From contig NC_134949.1 in assembly GCF_965638725.1 (NCBI RefSeq), positions 52,108,151 through 52,172,150 of the forward strand: 64,000 nt of DNA, read 5' to 3'. This stretch comes from Aptenodytes patagonicus (taxonomy: Eukaryota > Chordata > Aves > Sphenisciformes > Spheniscidae). Below, in pieces: positions 36,852-50,688 of the stretch (its first letter is position 1; every line of letters begins with the position of its first letter). The translations under genes and the position numbers were made by a program. The notes under the pieces are model-generated. The model did not search any database. It had not been told where the DNA came from and was given only the letters and a program-made list of their open reading frames with translations.

Positions 36852-39800
36852 AACTTGAATTGTAAAGATACAGCTATCTACTGCTGCTATCACTCTTACT
36901 TATTGCGGGTCTTGTGGTTGTTATTTTCCAAGGTATGTGACAACGACAGGTTCCCTAAATTGCACCCCTACCAAGTTAATGCCATTTCATTGCGTCCTAC
37001 AGATCCCGGCGCTGATTTTGCTGCTCCCGTGTTGATCCTGAGGAGCCCCAGCTCGCTACCTGCTGATCGGAGCTTTCAAGGGCAAAAACTGTTGGGAGGA
37101 TGCACAGGAAATTTATACGCTTCTCCCCTGCTGAGTAAATTACAGAGAGAGGAAACACCAGAATGTGAAAGTGACACATAAAATAAGAGCAGTTTTGCTG
37201 TAAAAGCGGTTGCTTTTTGATAGCCGCCTGTAAAAACATAATTTGCTGTAATTTCCCTGACTGTAGATCAGTAGTTTAAGTGGTTGCTGTTCGTTATCCC
37301 CAATTTGGAGATAGTGAGATAGGTGTATAAGGAGCATGGTAGAGATGAGGAGAGGCCACGCAATAGTGCATTTGTCATGTGGGGTGGATTAAGGTGTGAA
37401 TGGGGGCCCTCTGGTTCCCCCGGTCCTTTCCCAGAGTAGGGTCAGACAGAAATTCCATCCGTATGAGACAGCAAGAGATCTGCCACCGACACAGATACTA
37501 TCCCCCAGAATGAACTGTTGGAAACCTGGTGCTACATTTGAGTGTGCTCTCTGCAGAAAATGCTCCTCATGCATGTTTAAGCAAGGGCTTCAAGTCAGGA
37601 AAAAGAAGTTGCATTAGAAGAAAAAAAAAAAAAAGCCTTGGAAAGTTTCAGCTTTCCAAATTGCAGCAATTAGATGAACAGTTTTGTATACAAACTTTGC
37701 AAGACTTCCAAATAATTCAAATATATCCTCTGGTGGTTGCAATCTCTCTCACCCAGCAATCCCTCTGTGGGAGAAGCAAAGACCATAAATCCTCAGCCGG
37801 GGCACAGAAGAAAAGAGTTTCTTCCATCCCAGCTGTTTATATCTACTTGTGTGTTTCCAGGGGTTTAGGCCACATTTTGTTTTGCTTCTCTTCTGTTACT
37901 CCCTAAACATTGGGAGTGGAGAGCCAACAGCTGCCTCACATGAGCCCATCATGCGGCAAAGAAGGCAAAGGAATAAATATCTACTGAACAATGTGCACTT
38001 TTTTTGCTTGCTGAACTTCCTTTGACTCCAGTGGGAGCTTGAGGATCTGCAAGAATCACAGACCTGGTCTTGAAGGATGATTTCTGCTTCATATATTTAT
38101 TTTTCGATGGTATTTGCGTATTTGGAAACATTCACAGGTTTGAATGAAAGATCGGTGCATGCCCACATACATGTACATGTATACATATGGAAGTAAGATG
38201 GTATGTAACCCATGCAACAGATAATCATGACATTTCATTTGTACCAGAGCAGTGTACCAGAACATTTGTACCAGAGCCTCCAACACTGACCATGGCATGA
38301 CCTGGCTTCTGAATCTCCACACGAGCTGTATGCCAGGAGTGGGCAGCTGCTGGCAGATCCCAGAGGGGGGGTGCCCAAAGAGGGGGACTGCAGGTGTGCC
38401 TCTGCGTGTGCCTCTCGTCCAGGCTCCTCCAAAGCCACTCATAAGGCCCACGAGGAGATGCATGCTCAGGTGCTCTTGCCACTGCCTTTCGGATCTCCCC
38501 TACCAGCTCCAAGATGTTGGCATATCAATGCTATGTCTGGACAGCAGGGCTCACAGGTGGATGCATAGGGTAGGTGGTGAGCTGCAGCACAGCCCTGCAA
38601 GAGCCTGAGGGGCAGCGCCACGGCAGAAGAGTGTGAGGAAGCAGCCATGTAAGTTCATCTCCCACAAGATGTGACAGACTGACGGCAGCATCCTGCTCCT
38701 TTAGGCATGGTACAAATGTGTAGCGAGAGGAAGCTCCTACAGTGAAGAGACTGTTTTTTAAGTTGGTGATAGAGACACAGGGGATAGGAGAGGAAGTGTA
38801 TGGTATTAATTTATTGTAGCTGTCATGCTTCTTGGGCTGCTTCACCTGCATGGGGCTAAGGACTAGTAAGTTCTTCTGGGTGACAGCTGGCTTCCCAAAA
38901 CTTGAGGTGCCTTTCAGAAAGCCCTTATGTAAAGAAAAAAGAAAAAGAATGAACATCCGGAAATACGCTGGAAAGCTAATGATGTTTTCTCCAGAGGGTG
39001 GAAGTTCCCTCCCCAGATGACAGGGAGGGGCCAGGGGAGCGGAGCGAAGGCTGGACTCCCCGGTAGAAGGAGCTCAGGACTCGGCCTCTTTGCTCACCCA
39101 AGCCTTGGCTGCAAACAAGACGGGGGAAGAGGAAGGATGGCCAGATCCAGTAGCAGGGGTGCTCCCTCCGGCCCCAAAGGCAGCCCCTGGAGGAGGGAAA
39201 TGTAATGCCTGTCCCACTGTTTTATACATGCACGAAGGCACACACCTTCCTGCCTGTAACAACTTTCTTTTTTACATACATGACTGAGGCTATTTTAGTA
39301 ACGTTGACGCTAGAATATTTTACATTTATGTTTCACTTTTTGTAAACTTTTTGGAGGCTTCTCTTTCCTGCACTGTTTGTTGCTCACAGGGCAAAACATA
39401 AAAAGAAAGCATCGACTTTTGAGCCTAACCTAGGATTTTGACAACTTCTAGTTATCCGGTGCTGACATTTAGCACAGTTTACTGTGCAGCCACTCAGTGC
39501 TATTGCAGTGAAGTTTCATAAAAGCTGCAATTACAAAACAGATGAGACACTTTGGTTTACGTAGAGGAGGTGGTGGTGCAATTTTCGTGGTTCTACTGCC
39601 AAGATAGTCAGGAACCAGGGCTTGTTGCAGACTCTGTGTGATCTTTGTAGGCAGTGAGAGGTTCAAGATGTCACTTTAAGAAACACCAGTTGAAAACCCA
39701 GTTCTGAAAATATTTCACCTAATATGGGTAAAACTACCTCCTTAGTGTACTAGAACTTGAAGCAATTCAAGGAAACGTCTTTCCTGTTTGTTTACTTCAA

Positions 39801-40251
39801 ACCCTCAACAACATTGTGGGCTTAATGAGGTTTGCTGCTTGTCTCGTTTCTCTAGCTGTTCAGGGTTTTTTGGTGCTCCACCACACAAGTGAGTCTTTTG
39901 TGCAATAAAGGTGAGAAAACACTGCAATAAAATAGGAGGACAAGATTGTGAAACCACTGATGGTGGCAAAGGGCATTTGGCAGGCACAACCTTTGAAACC
40001 ACTTTGATTTTTTTAATTGACGAGATTTCAAAGCAATGAGATCTTTCTGACTTCCCAGGCTTTTCACCAAAATTAATGTTTTTGGTAGGCCTCACCTTGA
40101 AGCATACACTGACCTGGGAATACAGCCCTGAACTAGGTCCTCCTATATACCTCATGAGCCCTATTTCAAACATCTTTCTGCTTTAGGTTTAAATGTATAT
40201 TCTCTGTGGGGAGTGGCTTATACAGTGTATGTATCCAATTTTGTCATCTGG

Positions 40252-40745
40252 AAGATCACAGGATCACAGAACCACAGGTTACTTCATGTTGGAAGGGACG
40301 TGAGGAGGTCTCTGGTCCAACCTCCCGCTCAAAGCAAGAAGCAGCTGTGAGATCAGACCAGGTTGCTCAGGATTTCATCCAGCTGGGACTTGAAAACCTC
40401 CAGGGATGGAGGCTGGACAGCCTCTCTGGGCAGCCCATCCCACTGTTTGAGTGTCCTCACGGGGAAAGAATATGTCCTTATATCCTGTCTGAAACTCTTG
40501 CCTTTCACCTCATGCCCATTGCCTCTCATCTTCCCAGCAGGCTGCGAGCAGCCTGGCTCCCTCTCTGTGCCCTCTCATTAGGGCCTGCTGTTAGGTCCCC
40601 CCAAAGCTGTCTCAGCTCCAGCTGCGAGCCCCTGTCCCTCAGCCTCTCCTCGTGGGGCAGATACATGAGACCTGTGCCTCCCTCCAGGCTGGCCTGACCA
40701 GCAGGAACTGAGGAGGTGTGATGTGGTGCTTGTCCCATGCTCCCT
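40252..40745 (-). mobile_element. CR1 fragment, minus strand
   Basis: Read on the minus strand it shows a CR1 3' region. It includes EERLRDRGSQLELRQLWGDL-like coding remnants, a GGCTGCCCAGAGAGGCTG segment and CTCCAACCTGAAG-like sequence, and ends TTCTGTGATCCTGTGATC near 40252. It belongs to a different CR1 subfamily from copies A and B, judging from its 3' UTR. Its 5' end abuts another fragment in the opposite orientation. Confidence 0.85.
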
Positions 40746-40767
40746 GCTGCCAGCAAGGGCCTTGCCT

Positions 40768-40980
40768 GGCCACTGCATCCAGCTGTGGGCACTGTCATTT
40801 AAGAAACATGATGGGCAGGTGCAGAGAGCAACAAAAAGGATGAAAACTGATCTGTTAGGAAAGGTTGAAGGAACTGGATTTACTTAAGCTGGAAATGAAT
40901 GGAGTATGTGTAGAGCAGGAGCGAGGGGAAATGGTAACAAAGGTCTTCTGATGGGTAGAGCTTTATTATATAGAGGTAGA
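40768..40980 (+). mobile_element. Old CR1-like LINE fragment, plus strand
   Basis: Degenerate but alignable to the CR1 RT C-terminal coding region: TGCATCCAGCTGTGGGCACT, CATTTAAGAAACATGATGGG, GAGAGCAACAAAAAGGATGA and AAAGGTTGAAGGAACTGGAT. It is markedly more diverged than the other copies, so it is an older insertion. Its limits are approximate. Confidence 0.65.
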
Positions 40981-43354
40981 GGTGGTGGTCACTTGTCCTT
41001 GATAGTCATTGGGAGTAAGAAAATAGAAATTACACACAATTTTCAGCACAGATGATGTAGGTTATATATAGGAAAAAACATTCAAGTGAAGTAAAAGAAC
41101 AAGACGGTGCTACTCTCACACTGCAGGGCTTTAATCTTTATGAAAAGGGCATATTTTGAGATATTTTTAAAGATCCTCTTTTTTCTAGTTGTTAAACTAA
41201 GAAATAGAGGGATAACCCTTACACTACAAGGTTGTGCTCCTGTATAACCTATTCCTTCCATACCATTGCAATCCACCCAGGACCCATCAACATGCACTGG
41301 AGGCCTCTATAGAAGTCAGTTTTAATCTGAGTTACTGGCAGAGCAGATTTGCCGTGCTGTGTTGGATGGTTAGTGCTTGTTCTTCAGCCTCACAGGCAGG
41401 ATGCACGTTGTTAACACAGAACTGTTATCTTGCTATTGAGTCCATCAGGGACTGGGGCCTCACGGTCATGGATGCTGTAACCATAGAATGAAAAGATGGT
41501 CCCTCCACTGAGACACTTAGCTAAATGAAAAGCAATGAAAAGAATATCAGTACAGGCAGGGAAGTAGGAAGAAAGGTGGAAAAAACCCCACTGCTCTTGC
41601 AACTCAACTAGGCTCATAATTCCTTGGGTATGTCAGCAGCAACCTCCCGCAAGCAGCAGCAGAAAGGAAATTGTTGGTAGTGTTCACCACAATGCCACAG
41701 GCATTTCCTGCTCTAATTATAGATGCTGTGGTATCTTGGGCATGACATGAGGGGCATCACATGGACTTGCCAGACTGCTGCCATGCAGTGAATTGCAGTG
41801 TACAGGCCTTAAATGGCGTGGTCACCGGCGATAAGCGCTGGGGCTTTCCAGTGGTGACCACTCTAGGCGTTTTGTGGTCGGAAGGATGGCAACCACAGTG
41901 AAGAGCTTTCAAATTGTCATTTAAAGTGAAAGGTAAACCAGCAGGAGTCTGCGGGCATTTGCAAAGACATCCAGGCTGTTGTATGGGAAACAAAGTAGTC
42001 ACTGCGGTTGCACAAAGTGCCTATTTTTTGCCAGTGTCCTCAGTTAACAGAACTATTTTTAAAACTAAAAATACTTGTAATTATTCTTTTTTTTTTTTTT
42101 TGCATGCAATTTCGTTAAACACTGACCAACATTCTTCATGAAATCCTGACTTGGCTTTTTTTTGGGTATAAACTGACCCCTATGGGTCCACAGCTGTAGC
42201 TACCACTGCTGCTCCCTAGTATGTGCCCCAGGGCCAGATCTGTGCAGGCTCCCTCCTGGACAGCTCAAGCAGAGATTTATTCTTACCTCATGGGGAAAGG
42301 GTGCTGTCTTTCTGTTGTGTTTTCATTCGGGGCTCTCAAAACATCTGAGAAATATTAATGAATCAGATGTCTTGGATGTCAACATGTATGAGAAAGTTAA
42401 ACATACCCAAGCATTGCTGGGTGAGACTGGGCAAAGCCAGGTTTGGGCCTAGCCGGTCCAGATGATAGGTTAACCTGGCGCGAAGGCAACTCTTCATCAT
42501 CGCTGTGAGCGGCAATTGCACTGCACTGAATTGGCCTGCCCTGAATGTAGGAGTTTTGCATGGGGTTTTCCTGCTTGCCCCATATCCGTTTTATGCTTGG
42601 GAGAGAATGGAGATGAAGGAATTATGGAGACAAAGGAATTATGTCACATATTTCATATTTTCAATTATTTAAAAGCCCTTTTTTTAACTTTCTTTACCCA
42701 GGGCCCCTCGGGCACAGCTTCCCCTTCCTCCCTGAAGAAGCGGGCAAGCGTGGGATGCTGCCTGCTCTCCATGAGGGCTACCAGAAGCTCTGAGCCACTC
42801 TGTCAAGGGTGAGGGAGGAGAGACATCATGCTGCCTGCCTGCAGCCACACGTGGAGGAAAACAGCTGGGAAAAGTCAAAACACAGAGCCGGCGCCTCTGC
42901 CTGCAGCATCCCCAGGGAAGTATCAAACCTTTTTAAAGGTTAACCAGGGCAGCAGTGGCCTGGGAGAGATGCCCGGCTTGGGGACTGGGGCAAAACTGTG
43001 GGTCCTGTGTGCAAACCGTCAGGGTTTGCTGGATGTCAGGGCGTCTGAGGACAAGAGCCAGGAAACAAACTCCGCTCCCAGTGGCTCCGGAGGAAACAGC
43101 TGGAAGGGGAACCACAGGGGACCCTGCAGAGCCTCCTTCAGCACAGGCAGAGCCGTGCTTTAATTCCTCGTGTTCAAACCTACTCTTGTTTGGGGAGCGC
43201 GCAGTGGGGGCTGGAGTCTGGGCTTCATGTGCCAAAGCTGTCAGCCTGGAAAGTAGAGGCTCAAATGTTATATTCCCCAGACAAGCGGAACGGAGCCTAT
43301 AAAAGTCCTCATCGTCATGCAATCCATCATCCAAGATGAATAAAGGCAGTAAAA

Positions 43355-43450
43355 GTAATGATAATCATCTCCACTTTATACAGAGGAAAGCAGACGGCTG
43401 AGGGAGAGAAATGACTTCTTCTAAGTCACCACAGGAAGCGCAGCCCCGTT
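43355..43450 (+). mobile_element. Probable ancient MIR/CORE-SINE remnant
   Basis: The order of GTAATGATAATCATCTCCAC, TTTATACAGAGGAAAGCAGA, CTGAGGGAGAGAAATGACTT and AAGTCACCACAGGAAG follows the MIR consensus region (CCCATTTTACAGATGAGGAA, GAGGTTAAGTGACTT, AGGTCACACAG). Strong divergence is expected for an amniote-wide ancient SINE. This is pattern recognition from memory, not an alignment. Confidence 0.45.
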
Positions 43451-46400
43451 TCCCATGCTGAGGACTTAACAGGTAAGTGGGTGTCTCCTGAGGGTGAGTG
43501 TTTTCGCAGCAGGGGCACCTGCTCATTAGAAAGAAACCAGATCTTTATTTAGTTTCGTCATTGGTTTTATGCTTTGAATTTCAGTCTTCTGGCAACTCAG
43601 TGTTTTCTTGTTTATATTCTCCTAATTTCAAACGAAGGTGTTTTGCTGACATTTATACAATATAACCGTTTCTCACACCAAATCCTTAAAAAAGTTTTAA
43701 AGTTGCTGTTTGGGGGGTATAAATACGCTCCCTCCCCTCTCCATGCAGGACTGTAATGCATAAACCAGGTGCGACTCCTCGTTTAGAAATCGAAAGCCTA
43801 GGGTATTGCTTTTCCAGATTGAATGTCTAAATAAAAGAGGTCACGTCAAGACTTCATAACTCAGGCAAGGTAATATACACTAAGAGCTGGGAGCCAAATG
43901 AGACTGAAAAAAATGTTGATGAGTCAAGTATGCGTTCACCTTCTCCACCTAACTCTCTATCTATAAATCAGCTGTAAGAGGAAATAGCTCCTTCTAGAGG
44001 GCTGTACTGTCACGCAGGCGATGTATGTCCCTTCGCCAGCCTGTAAGTTGTTGCAGTCAGGAGAGGGCTGTACCTCAGACAGGCTGGTGCTGGTTGGGAG
44101 GATGTAAATATATCAGTGGATTAAATAATCTCTGGCTCTGCATGGCTGGAAATGAAAGACAGTTTTTCTCCAGGCCGCTGCTAGTACAAGTAACGCTGCC
44201 ACTATAGTTTCCTTTCTCTGCCTGGGCATTTGAGCAATTTGCAAGGGTCTGTATGCTGCAGGTAACGTCCTGGGCCTTTTTCCTGGTCACACAGCTACAA
44301 AAGGCCCAGGGCACTGTCCTAGAAGAAACCAGTGGTGGCTTGAGCTGACACCACTTTGGAGCAGAGGCTTTTATTTTGGCTTCCTTCCTGAGCCAGACCT
44401 TAGTACTGAAATGTCAGTTGAGCTGCCAGTTCCTTGCAGTCATGCATACAGACTACTTTCTGCTATTTTTGATGTGTTTCTACACATGTGAATGCATTCG
44501 CCATGTCTGCATAGCTGTGATGAACAGCTGGCTATGTGACACCCTCCTGCTGTCCTCTAGCAGGTGGATTCAGAAGAGGTCAGGCACGCTGCAAGGCCCC
44601 ATCTCTGGTGGAAATGCTTGAAGTCAAGAGTAACAGCCTTGGGAGCTGAAAGACATGAGACAGCAGAAGTGCCATCACCTCAAGGCTCCAAGTGTCCAGG
44701 CAGCCACCACAGCACGGACTGTAAAGGCTTAGGTGACAGCAAAAGCACACTCTCCAGTCCTCTCTCTACCATTTGTGTAGACTGCATGTCTGAAGTAAGT
44801 GACTGATGGTTTTTTAAAGCATTTGCACATTGAATGGACATTGCAAATCCACATATTAGATTGATTCCCTGCACCCCTGCTCTACAATGGTGAGAAGCTC
44901 CTTTGCATGCAGCCCTCCTCACTCACAGCCCCACATTAGCCACCATATGCGGGGCGAGATGAGTTCCCTGTGGAGGAGCAGCCAGGACCAAAGTGGGCAG
45001 AGTGGCTTTGAAGCGCTGGGGAGGAGGCTGCAGACTGCCCTGCCCGCTTGCTCATTTCCACCCATGGTTGGGGTTGCTGCCCTGTGCAGAGCCCTCCCAC
45101 ATCCACACGCTTGTCCGCAGCCAGCTGAGATGGCTTCTAAGATCATTTTGGTGGCCAGCAATTTTGCTGCCCTGGTTTTCTGAAGCTTTCTGCAGCAGGG
45201 GAGAGCTCACCTGTGGCTTCAGCAAAGCCTTATTGGCGGCTGGCCCCTGGGTTTGAGAAACTCCTCCAGTTTGCCAGGATTTGGAGACCATCAACAGCCT
45301 TCATCCTACATGAAATACACACTTCCGTTAAGTCAGGCCTTTTGAAATGTATATGAAGAGCAGTGCATATGGGTGTGTAGATACATGAGCGTGTTAGAAA
45401 GCTTCCCAAACACATACACCCAGCTGGGCACACTTCTGCTGGAGGAGGAAGGATGGATGAGCACAAGGGTAACCAGATGGTGGCCAAGCTGCTGACCAGG
45501 GGGTTGGTAGTGCTTGGGCACAGCAGGACAAACAGATGACAGGACCTCTACGGGGCAGAAATGAATCAGGCAACCATGACTTCTTCTGTCTTGCTGTTCA
45601 GTAATTTTTTAAGACTAGAGTTTTCAGTAACTGAACTTGCAAAACCTCTGAAAAACCAAAGAAAACCTACAGTTTAAAATTTTGCCATAAGAGGGCAGTC
45701 TGAGATAACTGCACAAGTAAGTTATCTTGCACAGACCTGAGTTTTTCTTATCAAAAAAAAAGAAGACTGGTAGGAATAAATGACTTGTCTCAAACCAAAG
45801 TCTTCTATTTAACTTAAGAAGGAATTTTTGCAATTGGTGACATAGAATGCGTGTAAAAGGGGAGCATTTACAGTAAATACAACAAAGTCCCTGCTTTCCT
45901 GGAAGAGACATAAAATTGTATCTGAGTCCCGAACTCAGGAGTCGGAGGGATGGGATTCAACTCTGTATAGCTGTATTCTCATACTAGGAATATGAGTTTT
46001 TAATTTTCCCTTCAGAGGAAAAACTTTGTGGTCTAACTTGGGAAGTGGACCATGGCAGCACATGCTCATGGTGAAAGCACAGAGCTACCGCACGGCAGGG
46101 ATGGGGCACTACAGCATCTTCAGAGAAGTGTTTGTAAGGAGCTCTCAGGTCTTGCTCCCTGGCAAGGAGGCTAGGTCCTGCCAAAAGGGGACTGGCAACA
46201 GTGACCCTCATAGTTTCTGCTGTGTTTTTCCCAGTGCATGTAATCTCTCATGTTGAAAAAGCCAGCCTGGCGCAGGTCTTTGAAAGGTTGCCTGCTGCTA
46301 GTCTGATTGCTGGGGTCTGGAAGAGAAAAATCTCATCCTCTTGAAGCCCCAACTTGTCTTCTTGTGGTGCTGGGCAAGGCACTTGTGTCCCCTAAGCATA

Positions 46401-49400
46401 AGCCACTGATGAATGGATGCAGGATACTTCCCACAGTGTCATTCACTGGCTATCTCTTGCAGAGTGCCTTAAAATGCTGCCCCTGCTCTTCCACGTCAGA
46501 TATATAATGCACTGCCACTCCAGCCCCTGGTTGTTGTTCTTGGCCATCCAAAGGCAGGTCCAGGGCAAAAGAGGATTAGAGCTGTGGAGGCTGCTGCCTC
46601 CCAAGGTACTGCTCAGGGACTGGTGGGGCAGCTGGGGAGAAGACAACCCCAAAGCTGGCCATGAGCTTCAGCTCCAGAGCTGGGAGAGCTGGTGGGGTGC
46701 CACCTCTTCTTCCCTCCTTTGCTTGGGCATCACGGTGGCTTAAAGCAAGCCCAAAACATCTTTTTGTGAAAACATCCTTTTGCTATGCTCTTTATCTAAT
46801 ACAGGGTACATTTCATGCTTTCATTAGCTCAGACAAATACATTTGCTTCATGACGCAGCTCAAGGGCAGCTGTTCAGTCAATAAGAACTGAAGAGAGAGC
46901 AAATGTTGTTTGTGTCCCAGTATCACCCTGGAGGGCAAAATAGTCAATCTCAGCCTCTCCTGGAAGAAGAACTACAGAGGGAGACAAACACTGGAGGCGG
47001 CTGGTGACAGTGCGATGCAGGAGCACAGAAGCAGGCTCACGTTCAAACCACAGCAGTGCTCAAGGGCAGGAGACCGAACCCCTGGCCTCCAGCTGTAGGG
47101 TGTGAATTGCTCTCAACAGAAATCAAAGAGCTGTGCTCTCCAGGCTGTGCTATAGCAGAGCATCAGACTGAGAAAGCTTCAAAAGCTCTTTCTGATGTTA
47201 TTGAAGCTACCGAGCAAGGAGGTTCAAATGTGCTCTGGGAAGATTTGTCCCCTGGTGTTGGAGAAAAATATCTGTGCACCTAATGTACTGCAGAATCTCT
47301 TTGGGTATGGTTTAGGTTTTAAGAAAATAGGGTTCTCATGAACCTCCCACAATCACTACAGCCTTAGGGGTTTGCTAGATAAGTGCCTCTGCATAAATTA
47401 GATGTGCTTTAGCTGGGGCAGCAAAATCTGGCTTCACGCATCATGAAAATCAGAAGGGAGCTTTGAGTCAGGGCTGATTCTAGTTTAAGTTGCTGATTCT
47501 GGGTTTGTCCTATTTTACCAATATTTGGTGATGAACCTCTGGGCTGCATGAGTCTTGTCCTGCTCCGTCATGGGGAGAGCGTGAAGCCCCATTGTGTTTC
47601 CCACACAGGGCACGCACACTTGGGCGAGCACGCTGCTCCCCGTGCTCGCTGACCCTGTGCTTCGGTGTCCTCAGCAGAGCCCTGCTGTCCCTCTCCTGCA
47701 GCAACGAGGTGACAAAACTTATCTTCTGGTAATATGCCCTTAGCTTCTCCTTGTCTTGAGCTCAATCTCTCCAGTATAGGTCAACCTAGAGCTAATTTTG
47801 TCTGAGATGAGGTATTGATTTGTATGGGAGTGGGCAGGGTTATAGCAAGCTAAAACTGGACTCTGCCATAGCTTTTGGATGCAAAATTAGCTCTGATTTG
47901 ATTTTAGTAGTTCTAGTTAAAGGTTGTTTCCTGTGCCTTTTTCAATGTTGTTTTTCAAGAATGGAAACCAAAAATACATAAAATATTTGCTATTCCCTCC
48001 TCAAGTCTGCTTTTACTATCACGTATAATGCAATAATATAAATTGTTAAAGATAAAACACCAGATACTCAGAGATAAAAGCCTGTGGGAAGAAGGAATTG
48101 AAAACTTCCCAACCTGTTCCAATCCCAATAATCTGAAAAACCCCCACATGATTTCAAGGTTTTTTGGAGGGAAAGAGATAGAAGGAATGGGATATTTGAC
48201 CCCTATGCTATCAGCATGGGTTTGTTGTCTGTCATGCCAAAAAAATGAAAGAGCGATCCTTTTATCTTGAGCTCAAGTTCACAACATGTAATAGTTAATA
48301 AAATTGTTCTTGGGAAAATCTGAGGTCAATCAAATACACACTCAGTCTTACTGTAATTATTGTGTTAAATACAATTAAGTGTTTAATCGGTAGTTAGAAA
48401 TAGAGATGATCTTGCTTTTGATGAGTAAGAGACAGATCTTTAACGACAGTGATCCTTTGCCACCTCTGTCTACCATTTTAAAACTGAAAGAGCAGGCAAA
48501 TAGCTTCGCAGCCCAAAGAGAGTTTGCAGTTTGCTATAAATGCACACAGAGGCTTCATAAGGGCAAACTGAATTCCTTAGCTGTATACGGGCAGATTCCT
48601 TAAATCAGTGCAGTCATGCTCACAGAAGTAAAAAATGGACCTGTCGTCTCTGAGGAGCTGTTAGTCCACTGCTATGCTCCCATGGGAAAGGGAAAGGCAA
48701 TTTTCCCAACCAAAGGAATTGCTCCGTAATGTGAGAGATCATTGAAATGCAAGTAACAAACCAAAACAGATGAAATATGCGCAAAATAAATAGATGAAAG
48801 ACATTGAGATAATTAATTACCGGCGGTCCAGTTCTCAGAGAAAGACCGTTCATTCGCAAAGAAGCCACTGTACCCGACACTTCCCAATATTGGTGTCTAC
48901 AGCATGGATTTGCTGATGTTTGTTAATGAGTAAAGACAGAATTATAATGCCAGATAACTGGCTGCCCTAAAAGTTTGTGTTCTGTTATGATAAGGCCTTG
49001 GCCTACAAATAAACTTCACTACATTCATAACATTTTAGTTTAAGAAAAAGTGCCAAGTCCATTTTTGTGTTTACTAATGTGGAAGTTTTGATCTCTATCT
49101 GCTAATCATTTGTGTGTTTACACAGCCATTTCAAAAGAAAACTCAAAGGCATTTTGATCTCAAATTCTCTTAATTCTTAGTGCCTGGATACCCATCTTTT
49201 TAATCCCATTAGCACAGTGGGAATATTTCTGCTGTAAGGACAGCAAACGCAGAAAGGATGAAGCCCTGCATTAGTGCTGGCTCTTTGTCTGCCTGCACAC
49301 TGAGGCGGTCTCATCCCCTAAGGAATTACTGGAATGATATAAAAAAATGGACTGAATTTATTTTGCGCTGCATGCTCTGGTCTGATGCGGAGCCGAGCAC

Positions 49401-50644
49401 CTTGAAGGCATGGTAAGGCTTGTGGCCACAGGGTTATTTCTGTGAGGAGGAGTATGATATGAACCAGGTGTCAACAGTAAATTTTAGTTGCTCTGAGTCT
49501 GCAAACCCAAAGGTTTGCCAGGTGGGAGGATTTGCTGGGAGCAGGCACTAAGCTGAAAGGCACCAGGAGGAGTGAGGAGAGAAAGATGCTGATTGCTACC
49601 TGGGGGTGGCACTGGGCACCTACCTTCTGCCGAAAACGCCAAGAGCTCGATTTAGCCATTAGGTATCTAAATCTTTTTGAAGAGTGGCGTTTGAAGCATG
49701 CCGGGGAAGCTGTGTGTTTCTCAGAGAGTTTCCAAGGGATGCTGAGGGTGTTCATCCCACCCATCCCCAGCACCTTGTCTGCCATGCCCTTCAGCCCCTA
49801 ATTTTGACTCCTAGACACTTTATGGGTGGCTGAGGGCACAGGGTTGGAGGTCCGGGCCCTGCAGTTTCTCCCACTCCTTAAAGGAAAGCAAAATGCTTTC
49901 CTGAGGGGAGGACCGGTATAGCGCAAAGGAGTCCAGACAGTGGCGGGGAGGTCAGGACGAGTGAGAGGCAAGGTCTATCATGTAGGCAGGTGTTAGCGAT
50001 TTGGGACTTTCGACACCCCAGCTCTAGCTCTGCGTCTCCTGGAAACTCTGACTCCACTTAGGCGAGACCACGGTCTTGTGTAGCTGCCTGAGGGATGCAC
50101 GGTGCCATAGATTGGGATTTCACCCACTGACACAGGATCTGTGAGCCCACCAAGGGACAGGCCATGTGACTCCACCAGCTGTGGAGGGAACGGCATTAGG
50201 GGACGACAAGGGAGGGAGGGGACAACAGCCATGGTCCCCAAACACCTGGGAGCAGGGCTGGGAGAGAGGGCAGGAGGACCGAAGGGGCCTGGCGGGAGAA
50301 GGGGGAGCGACTGCAGGGATCTGAGGGAGGAGAGGTGGGGAGCTCTGGGGCGGAGGGTAGCTCCCACATGGATGCAGGAGATGGGAGAACTCTGGGAAAG
50401 GGGTGGTGCACAGTGCAGTGCCCCAGTTGGGAAGCACTGGTGGCTGTGAACAATACTGGGATGATGCCTTGGGGGGAATGGAGACGCATGTGAGGGGCAA
50501 GCCTGAGCTCTGCAGCACCGGGGGACTGGAGGCTTTGGGGCAAGAAGGATGCGGGATTCAGGAAGAAGAAGGTGGTGTTGGGGGGGAGTAGTCTTTCCCC
50601 TCTCTTCTCTTTTTTGCTTTCCAAAAACCACGGCAGCCCTCATC

Positions 50645-50688
50645 TGGATGGATGGATGGATGGATGGATGGATGGATGGATGGATGGA
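50645..50688 (+). repeat. (TGGA)11 microsatellite
   Basis: Eleven uninterrupted tetranucleotide units follow a 400-bp G-rich, purine-biased segment. On the minus strand it reads as an Ile-His-Pro-Ser repeat in an open frame, which is a by-product of the repeat. Confidence 0.98.

Larger units (their letters stand above)
32249..40251. other. Intergenic sequence
   Basis: No gene recognised. It holds homopolymer tracts (33301, 36833). It also has two scattered copies of a GACTYCAGTGGGAGCT core (35949 and 38026 regions) that may derive from an ancient repeat, and a 31-bp imperfect tandem duplication near 35272-35325. Confidence 0.5.

Noticed and set aside
36744..37181. 145-codon plus-strand frame next to the T19 tract
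   Set aside because: It includes the poly-T (poly-Phe) run and has no similarity to a known protein.
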